A stretch of 64,000 nucleotides of DNA, from NCBI GenBank assembly GCA_020055645.1, contig CM034546.1, positions 86,614,001-86,678,000 of the forward strand, read 5' to 3'. Origin of the DNA: Tomocerus qinae (Eukaryota; Arthropoda; Collembola; Entomobryomorpha; Tomoceridae). The notes under the pieces are model-generated. The model worked only from the letters and a program-made list of their open reading frames with translations, ran no database searches and had not been told where the DNA came from. The position numbers and the translations under genes were made by a program. Positions 56,729-64,000 of this stretch are shown one piece after another. Each line of letters begins with the position of its first letter. Within the stretch, counting starts at the first letter, position 1.

Positions 56729-57531
56729 CTAAATATATACATTCCATTTAAAATCATGTCACATAAATAAACAAAGTTTGCTATTGATATACTTCTATAT
56801 CTTGCTTATAATAAAAAAAACTGTCATAATGTAATTGAAGTTTTAACAACTTACTTCACAATTGTAAATAGTGGTAGAAATTTAATTAAATTCAATAATA
56901 TAATACTGGGACCTAATGCTACTATAAATGATCGGATTTTTCAAAAAAATTTATCAATTATGATGGTTGAGGGTCAACTTAGATTTAAGGATATAATACT
57001 TATAAGGTAAATAATTTAATATGACCTATACTCTAGATAAGGCTAGCCATCGATCTTTGGCTTCCGAACTGCATCGGTTGTTCATTTGGTAGTACAGCTA
57101 AGTTATCTGTGCAGTGTTATGTTGCTGAGACTGTCTGATCAATAGTCGAAAGCTTGATTAACATTGCTCCAATTCGTGTTCATGTGGTTGCTAAATGGCT
57201 CAACTTAGTTGAAAGTCAGTATGAGCAACTATTATATTTTGTGCTGCATTTGGATTGTGGATGCAGGTCGGATAGTTGGAAATTGATTGTAAGTCTTATA
57301 TGCATATATATTTACTAGAGACATGAACTGTTGTAATAACATCTAAATAGACTTTTTCCACCTCTACGAATCTATGAATGGTTCTGTGTAACAATATAAT
57401 GGGTCACTAGGTTAAGTGCAATAAAATCCAAAAAGAGTCAAGTAGTTGTTATTTTGTAATTGTAGTAGAGCTTTGACCTATAATTATATGCTAGCCCTAT
57501 CTGTAATATAATAACTGGAGGGACCTCGTTT
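56729..57531. other. Provirus 3' non-coding region
   Basis: AT-rich, no long frame. Follows the last accessory ORF and leads to the purine tract. Confidence 0.5.
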
Positions 57532-57548
57532 AAGAGGAAAGAGGGTAA
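57532..57548 (+). promoter_or_regulatory. Polypurine tract of the provirus
   Basis: aagaggaaagagggtaa directly precedes the 3' LTR start; only the final t interrupts the purines. Confidence 0.7.
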
Positions 57549-58442
57549 TGTCGGTAAACGGTATAATTATAGGTATTACCAAGGAGCATGGACGTTGCCA
57601 TAGTATAGTTGCGCTTTATCAGGAGAGCCGAGTAGGGAATTTTACCATAAGCGAATTTGAAGATTTATAAGGGACGTTTTTTGGAAAACGTCCCCGACCC
57701 CTGTCTTTATCAATCTGCTATAAACATTCATGTCCTGTTTGCTACTTGCTATCCTCTAATAATTTAATACGTTTCCAACAGCATAGCAACCAGATATTTA
57801 CACAAAATTAGGGACAAAATGTCGCTTATAGATCTTCAAAATCCCTTACGGGCAATTCTCTACTTGGCTCTCCTTATTAACCGTCCAAGCTCCTTGGGTA
57901 TTACTATATCTATATAAGTACTACTACTATTACTACTTGTATGTAAAGGAAGGATGAATGGACTCTGTGGTGAGCGAGTGTACCCACAGAAACGGAGGAA
58001 CGGATGGACGGTGTATTGTTGTAAGTGTATGTAATGTAATGTGAAAGATGTATTGTATTGAATGAGTGTATTGTGTGCCCTTTGTATTCCTATCCCTACC
58101 AACTTTTACTACTCCGACGCAACAAGGAGAACCCGACCAGCACATCGGCTCCGAGTAGAGTTGACAAAAGCGGCTGCACACTTCATTTACACTCGAAGTT
58201 TGCCTTGGCCCTTTCTCTAGTAAACATACCTAACCTCTCTCCAATTCAACATCCATTTCCTCTCAAAATTATCCTTCTCTCAACCCTCTGTAAACAAGTA
58301 GCTGCTTAAATAAAAGAGCGTAAGCTCACAAAACCCAAACCTAAGTTTTACTATCAATTTATTAAACTTAGAATCATACAAAGCAATAGAAGTAGAACTC
58401 GTCGACATTCCGCATTCCATCCTAATTAGTGGGATGATGACA
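57549..58442 (+). repeat. Provirus 3' LTR (569 bp plus 325-bp MITE insertion)
   Basis: Total 894 bp. Subtracting the 317-bp MITE and one 8-bp target duplication gives 569 bp, exactly the length of the 5' LTR. Confidence 0.92.
57580..57896. mobile_element. hAT-like MITE in the 3' LTR
   Basis: 8-bp target duplication ggtattac (57572-57579, 57897-57904). Ends caaggagcatggacg and cgtccaagctccttg are inverted repeats with the CA-G...C-TG form common in hAT elements. A second inner fold (gatttataaggg / cttatagatctt) is present. Non-coding. Confidence 0.85.
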
Positions 58443-58975
58443 TTAGAGTTTCTCAAAAAAAATCTTCACTTTTGTGCCCTATTCATTTTGCTGTGTTGTC
58501 ATAGAATAAATTTTGAACCACATCTGAACCTTATATGCTTTTGTTGGTGAATGGCGAATATTAAAGTATAATACTAAGAAAACTAACAATAACGGCTTTT
58601 TTGGTCGTATCGAGTTCACAAGCAAAGTGACAAGAGAGTAGAGCTGCAAATGGGCAACAAAGCCAAGAAAAGTATCGGGAGAAGGTTGGGGTTCGGACAC
58701 TAACCGTTATTTTGTCGCTAATGGAGATGTGAGATCACTCAATTTCACCTCGAGGAGAGTGCCCCATGTACCGCACCCCATGTAAACCCCTAAGTATGAC
58801 TTCGTTTTTTTTATTGGCTACAGGCGGCGACTGCTAGTATTTCGTTAGTGCAGGGCCGAAACGCTAGCTGTTGCCATTAAAAGAGTTGCTAACAAATATT
58901 TTGAATTTCGTCAACAAAAACAGGACTACGTTCTGATCCTAATCTATCCTTACCGCCCATTAAAACCTTTTCGCT
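58443..58975. other. No recognisable gene
   Basis: After the provirus target duplication. The minus frame 58479-58700 has no recognised features. Confidence 0.5.
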
Positions 58976-59230
58976 ACATCAATGTAATGTAATCATAGCA
59001 ATGATTTTCATTGACCTTATTTATTATTGACATTATTGTCATGTAATCATAACAATTCACTCACTGACCGATTACATGACAATAATGTAAATTGTAGAAT
59101 AACCATCAAGCCCGATTACATGACAGTGATGTAACTATAGCAATTCATTCACTGACCGATTACATGTCAGTAATGTAATTTAAAATTTGGCTCAACTGAC
59201 ACGTTACATGCATGTCATGTAATTTCAAAA
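58976..59230. repeat. Short degenerate tandem repeats with inverted motifs
   Basis: Four to five units of about 45-60 bp, each with cgattacatgacag-aatgtaa and caattcattcactgac. The core tgtcatgtaatc / gattacatgaca also forms inverted pairs. Confidence 0.65.
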
Positions 59231-59550
59231 TTTTGCAGTGCATATGCAGTGACAAAAATTATTGTCAAAAAAAAGTCGCGTTGCATTCCTTTGAATAAAT
59301 TCCCGGATACGTGCCTGCGGCTAACGAAATTCTCGAGTCTACTCTGCTATTTCTAAAGTTTATAATATTTTCATATGATCGAATAATTTCAAAATAGTAT
59401 AACAGCTCAAAATGTATAATCCCACACTTAGTATATACAGTTATTGTCATCTTATAGTAGGAAAGATTTCCAATGCGCATCAGATAACTAATTTTTAAAT
59501 TCAATATCAGTTTACTGGGAGTCTTTGCATTACTGGGGATTTCTAGAGTA

Positions 59551-62211
59551 ATTGAGCGTGTCAATCGAAAAAGTAACAGTTTCGATCGATTGCTAAAATT
59601 GGCATGGAAATTATACTTTTTAAAGATTTGCGAGGGAAAGTGCAAATATCACGAATTTAAAAATATTATTATCACTACTCATAATATAATACATTAGAGA
59701 AAATTGTTCAAGAATTGACTAGCTATAATCTGGTATTCGGTAATCTATTTGACAAAATTAGTCATACTAATTAGTAGCAAAAACTTCGGCTTATTATTGC
59801 CCAGTAAAAAGCATATTTGTAAACTAAAATGGAACCAATAGCTGAGCCAAGACCGGAACCAAACCGACCAAAAAAACGTTCAAGACATCCGGAGTTATGG
59901 AGGCACAATGCCATAAAAATCTTAAAAACCAGAGGTAAATAAAAATAGCATTTTATGCACTATTAATATTTCGAAAGTTCATTTTAGTGTGTTTAAAACA
60001 TACATAACAATGTAAAACATACATATTATAAAACATACAGGCTTAGAGCATCGAAGCCACACCTGGAGAAATGTCGTCCATCCTGCCCGTCAGATAAGAG
60101 AGGAACCATGTAGAGATAACTGTTATCTAAGAGTTAATAGGGGTGAAAAAGATTGGCTCCTGCAGAAGTTTAATAATTTGCCCAGTCACGAGGCACAAAA
60201 TGCTTATCTACAGGCTTGCACAGTTCCCAAAGAAAATAGAAGGTTTGACTATCTACTTCAACTTCCGGAAAGACTGGAGATAGTATGTCAAAAGACATTT
60301 TTAAATATACATGGTATTCGAAGATCACGTCTTCAACGAAAGGTATAGCAACTTCAAGAATAGTAATATTTTAGCATTTAAATAAAACCAAAATGCTTTA
60401 AGACAATAAATAGACATAAAAATATGTTTACACTTAATTTTTACTTCAGGTTTTACAGAGACAACTGCCTATCAATGACGGCCGAGGAAAGCATGGGCAT
60501 CACAAAACCATTGACGCAGATAATATGCAGATAGTTAGAAATTTCATACAAAACCTGAATGGAAGGGAAAGTCACTATTCAAGGACTGACAACAGAAACA
60601 AGACATATTTGGATTCTAATACAACTCTAACATCTCTCTACGGTTCTTTTTTAGAAGAAAATCCTGGGTTAAATCCGAATATGTATGAAAATGGAATTAA
60701 GAAGTCCAAATTTGTTCAAATATTTAACTACGAGTTCAATATTGGGCTTGGATACCCTCGAAGCGATATCTGCGACTTTTGCGAAAAGATTCAAGCAAAT
60801 ATTACAAATGCTAGAATAGAAAATAACGAAGACTTGCTATGGAACTTAATGTTAGAACAGCAAGAACATTGGAGCGAATCCGAGATATTTTATCAAAAAA
60901 TGGCAAAAGAAGTTATTGATCAAACAGATAATACACACTTGTACTTATGTTTCGATTTTCAGAAGAATTTACCCTATCCCGTTACCAATATATCCAAAGA
61001 GTTTTTCCTTCGGCAAATGTGGATGTATAATTTTGGAATTCGAAATCTGCGCAGTGGAGAAACATATATGTTTGCGTACAGTGAAACTTTCGCTCTCAAA
61101 GGCTCTTCTGAAGTTGTTAGCTTCCTCAAGTACTTTATTGAAAGCTATGTACCCGAAAATATCCACCATCTACATTTATTTTGCGATAATAGTTTTGGGC
61201 AAAACAAAAATAGATTCTTAATGGCTTACCTTCAATCAATTTGTCCAGAAAGGTTCGAAACAATTCGTTTTGATTTTCCTCTACCTGGCCACAGCATGAT
61301 GCTAATTGACTCCGATTTTGCGCATATTGAAAAGAAGAAGCGAAAAGAAGATAAAGTACTCTACCCTTCTCAATGGGTCGACATTATTAGAAAGGCACGA
61401 CCCGTAAGACCCTTCAATGTAATCTATGTAAACCATCCGCTGACTAACGACTTATGTGATGACGGGACTCCCATATGTAACGTATTCAACTTCAAAACTA
61501 CCATGAACCCACTATTAAGACCATCTGCAGGAAAAATTGCAGAAATTCGGGGTCTCCTATATTCAGAAAATGGAGTTATGGTCAGAAATACCCTCTCTGG
61601 AGATTGCACTACTCCTTTTAATTTGCTGCGTCGCGGAGTGACAATAGCTTATCTACAAAATATCATACAAAATACTCCTCTAGCATACAATGGATTCCTT
61701 CCTATTTCACCTGAAAAAATTGAAAATCTCAGTGTTACTGACTGCATTTTATAGGCCAGGAGAAAATGTGTTTTATGATGCTATGTTAACCGTGCCGTTC
61801 GAAGAAGACGACCCAAGAATTGCTGTAATAAATGAAGTTATGGATGAGGGGTTCGATATTAGCTTTCTAGAATAAAGTATAAAAAAATTAAGATGTTAGT
61901 ACAGAATATTTTGCTGAATTTGTTTGCTACACTTACAATTATCTACATGTACTTAGTGAAATGTCGCTTGATGCTTAGCCGTTAGGTTTGGGTTCAGTTG
62001 TTTAAGCTTATTAAGTTTTAATAAAGTCTATGTACATAATATTAAAATATTATGTACATATACAAACCTCTTATTATTTACCTTGCTTACGGATAGTCAT
62101 TTCTCTTTGTAATTTATGAAAATCTCCTAGTTACGTTGTTTATTATTATAGTCAATACGACATTAAACGCCGTTTTTTGAAACTGTTACTTTTTCGATTG
62201 ACGCGCTCAAT
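59551..62211 (+). mobile_element. DNA transposon encoding a DUF7869-type transposase
   Basis: About 33-bp TIRs: 59551-59583 (attgagcgtgtcaatcgaaa then aagtaacagtttc) and its inverse 62179-62211, with one mismatch. The flanks give a palindromic aatt that could be a 4-bp target duplication or part of the TIR. The single gene inside is on the plus strand. About 2.66 kb. Superfamily not settled: family features and a possible 4-bp palindromic target recall Sola-type elements, but I cannot confirm that. Confidence 0.8.
59829..61875 (+). CDS. DUF7869-type DDE transposase, three exons, one late frameshift
   Basis: Exons 59829-59934, 60041-60342 and 60450 onward, all GT-AG and in phase. Begins MEPIAEPRPEPNRPKKRSRH (basic N-terminus), then a Cys/His-containing N-domain (PCRDNCYLRV) and FLNIHGIRRSRLQRK. 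Core: YPRSDICDFCEKIQ (metal-binding-like CxxC), LYLCFDFQKNLPYP with the presumed first Asp, LFCDNSFGQNKN with the second Asp, and PLPGHSMMLIDSDFAHIEKKK with a candidate acidic third residue. The main frame stops at 61752-61754. The next frame carries on with RPGENVFYDAML to a stop at 61873-61875, so one extra T in the tttt run at about 61747-61750 truncates the last about 40 residues. About 610 residues when read across. The C-terminal loss may or may not abolish activity. Confidence 0.75.
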
Positions 62212-62213
62212 TA

Positions 62214-62685
62214 TTATAATGATATTGTGCCAGTGCATTTTTGCGCGAGGTAAAGCATGCGCTACTGCGCTAGCATTTTCCGAAAATAGTTTCCTTATGT
62301 ACAATATAGGGGGAAATTAGAAATCGTTTCTATAAATCAGTTAAAGCTTTCATTGTGTTTTCATTATTAAATATTCTTCAATTAAAATAGAGTCATAATA
62401 ATAATTAGACGAATTTAAAATTATTTGCGGTGTAAAGTCAAGAGCATTAATTAGGTTACTCAACTTAAAATGATAAATTAACTAATTTTAATCATGTAAA
62501 GTTTAATTTTGAAAATCATGTAATATTAGGTAATCAAAAAACACGGGCTGGGGAGAATTTTTAATGTCCTAAACTTTTCATTAGCTCATTTCTGTAACCA
62601 TTAGAATGTCAAGCATGAACGCTTATGAGTTACCTGGACACTGAAATCCCTATTTACTCTTATTAGTTGGGAACTGGTAGTGCTT
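62214..62685. other. No recognisable gene
   Basis: AT-rich spacer between the transposon and the next dispersed repeat. Confidence 0.5.
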
Positions 62686-63400
62686 TTTAGCTCGCCTGAG
62701 GAAGCGAGCTTATAGAACCGCACAGTCCGTTCGTCTGTTAGTGAAAACGATAACTTTCGAACTTAGAAGTTGACCAAACTCGGCAAAAACAATGCCTATA
62801 GACCGGTGACGAACCCTAATTATTTTGGTTGAAATCGGTCAATAGGTTGCTGAGATGCCCCGCGCTCACTTTGTCTTCATTTTGATAGTCAAAGTAAAAA
62901 AGTAGCACAAAATGGACATTAAAGGTTCAATTGCGTTTCCTATAAATTGTTAGCTATATAGTGTATAAAATTTAACTCCGCTTCTACTGGCATTTCTTTT
63001 GATTTTGATACTCAAAATTAGTCAATTTTGAGTATCATAATCAAAATAAAAACAAAATTGATTTATATTGAGTGTCAAAATCAAAAGAAAATCAAAATTA
63101 ATTAATATTGAGTATTAAAATTAACAGATAATCAAAATTGATAAATATTGTGTATCAATATCAACAGAAAATCAATGTTGATTTTAATACTCAGTGTGAA
63201 TCAATTTGGAATTTCTGTTTATTTTGATACTCAATATTAATCTAGGTATTTTGATTTTCTGTTGATTTTGATGGTCAACATCAATCTATTTTGATGGTCA
63301 ACATCAATCTATTTTGATTTTCTGTTGATTTTGATAGTCAACATCAATCTATTTTGATTTGCTATTGGTTTTTATTTTGGATTATGAATTATACTAACCT
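62686..63400 (+). mobile_element. Hairpin-headed repeat, copy 6
   Basis: Starts ttttagctcgcctgaggaag. The head hairpin agctcgc-ctgagga-agcgagct is perfect here. The body motif gatgccccgcgctcactttg is at about 62853. The tail is an irregular array of ttgattttctgttgattttg units in both orientations (63000-63370). Confidence 0.75.
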
Positions 63401-63522
63401 AATTTGAATTAGTGTTCATTAATGCACTAATTTATTTATTATGCACAAATATTACCCTCGTCTGAGGTTTTCACAATACTAGAATACTTACAGAATCTTA
63501 TACTGAAACAATCGTGTTATAA

Positions 63523-63715
63523 TTATATTAAACCTTGGGCTACATCATCAATACAGGAGTAATTTAAATCATCTTCATTGTAAGTATTAGCTTCCAGACA
63601 TTGCTTACCAATTAAATATTTTTTTAAACTTATCTTAAAAGTAATAAAGTTATCGATTGAAGTTAAATCCTTCGGTAAACTAAACCATAAATGAATACCG
63701 ATGTAAGGCAAGCAT
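63523..63715 (-). pseudogene. LINE ORF2 C-terminal tail remnant
   Basis: The minus frame reads GIHLWFSLPKDLTSIDNFIT and FKISLKKYLIGKQC, the common 'W-x-SLP...I-x-F-x-x-FK-x-x-L-x-x-YL' ending of LINE reverse transcriptases (jockey/CR1-like). The upstream part is cut off at about 63715 by the next repeat. Confidence 0.6.
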
Positions 63716-64000
63716 TTTTAGCTCGCCTGAATAAGGCAGCTTATAGAATCGCACAGTCTGTCCGTCCGTACGTCCGTCCGTCCGTCCGTCCGTCCGTCCG
63801 TCCGTACCCACGATAACTTTCGAACGCAATGACAGATATTAACCAAACTTGGCAGATACAATGCCTATGGACCACTGACGATCCCTATTGATTTTGGCAT
63901 AAATCGGTCCATTGATTGCTGAGATACCGCGCGCTCACTTTGTCTTCATTTTGATAGTCAAAGAGAAAATTGGGCATTGAAAATTGTAATACCGTTTCCT
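63716..64000 (+). mobile_element. Hairpin-headed repeat, copy 7, continuing past the window
   Basis: ttttagctcgcctgaataag at about 63717, then nine or so ccgt units, gataactttcgaacgcaatg, and gataccgcgcgctcactttg. Inserted into the LINE tail. The best-preserved head in the window. Confidence 0.85.

Larger units (their letters stand above)
44134..58442 (+). mobile_element. Complex Ty3/gypsy-type provirus with env and accessory reading frames
   Basis: Two LTRs (44134-44702, 57549-58442) start TGTCGG and end GATGACA. A 4-bp target duplication ttag flanks them (44130-44133, 58443-58446), and a purine tract precedes the 3' LTR. Between them, in order: leader with a small membrane ORF, tandem repeats, a fused gag/RT remnant, env split by a LINE, then about 4.6 kb of same-strand frames, then a non-coding tail. 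Removing the nested LINE (with one 16-bp duplication) and MITE leaves about 9.6 kb. RT and env similarity and the 4-bp duplication fit insect errantiviruses. The LTRs differ at roughly 23 sites (about 4 percent by eye). Most of gag-pol is deleted, so it is not autonomous. Confidence 0.85.

Noticed and set aside
52134-57531. Accessory cluster as an independently inserted DNA virus or Polinton
   Set aside because: No TIRs, target duplication, polymerase, integrase or packaging ATPase seen within it. Position between env and PPT favours membership of the provirus, though capture from another virus remains possible.
59265-59645. 126-codon minus-strand frame
   Set aside because: Straddles the left TIR of the transposon (59551-59583) and the unrelated flank, so it cannot be an ancestral gene.
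1-64000. tRNA, rRNA or other structured RNA genes
   Set aside because: No cloverleaf with A and B boxes or rRNA-like block recognised by eye; a covariance-model scan (tRNAscan-SE, Infernal) would be decisive.
1-64000. Naming the host species
   Set aside because: Element types fit an insect, but nothing I can read identifies the order with confidence.

Overview
The window is eukaryotic, from a repeat-saturated and AT-rich animal genome that is most probably an arthropod and likely an insect. The evidence is one multi-exon host gene with GT-AG introns, an insect-type Ty3/gypsy provirus with an envelope gene, a BEL/Pao element with a tRNA-Tyr primer site, LINEs, cut-and-paste transposons and about a dozen satellite families. 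I cannot name the species. Nothing in it looks prokaryotic.

Layout. 1-2890: 42-bp satellite. 2891-8900: decayed transposase on the minus strand, a small two-exon hypothetical gene, MITEs, and an inverted-repeat-bounded block holding an AT-rich minisatellite. 8901-10810: broken Ty3/gypsy remnant (gag, protease, RT). 11473-13509: BEL/Pao element with two LTRs, PBS, PPT and 5-bp target duplications, but little more than a gag zinc-knuckle region inside. 14140-18154: satellites and a large terminal-inverted-repeat element (TIR element) packed between inverted, hairpin-bearing (Helitron-like) termini. 18338-28978 (minus strand): the one clear host gene, an Mpo1-like/DUF962 membrane protein whose five coding exons can be joined into an uninterrupted 197-aa reading frame; its introns are full of fold-back elements and satellites. 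30370-32250: decayed LINE with two MITEs. 32520-41212: 8.7 kb of 20-bp satellite with higher-order repeats. 41215-43400: more satellites, partly repeating the 14.6-15.95 kb arrangement. 44134-58442: a 14.3-kb LTR provirus. 59551-62211: a nearly intact DUF7869-type DNA transposon. 62686-64000: two copies of a dispersed hairpin-headed repeat and a LINE tail.

The most interesting object is the 44.1-58.4 kb provirus. Its LTRs are exactly 569 bp each once a hAT-like MITE is removed from the 3' copy, and a TTAG target duplication flanks it. It retains gag-pol and env remnants, with env split by a full-length LINE that has 16-bp target duplications. Between env and the 3' LTR lie about 4.6 kb of closely packed same-strand reading frames (small membrane proteins, then five larger proteins) that I do not recognise and that a standard errantivirus does not have.

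A second theme is structural. At least four elements bounded by inverted repeats carry a private tandem array in the middle, which suggests that non-autonomous transposons are seeding this genome's satellites. A family of near-perfect hairpins keeps its pairing although the arm sequence differs from copy to copy.
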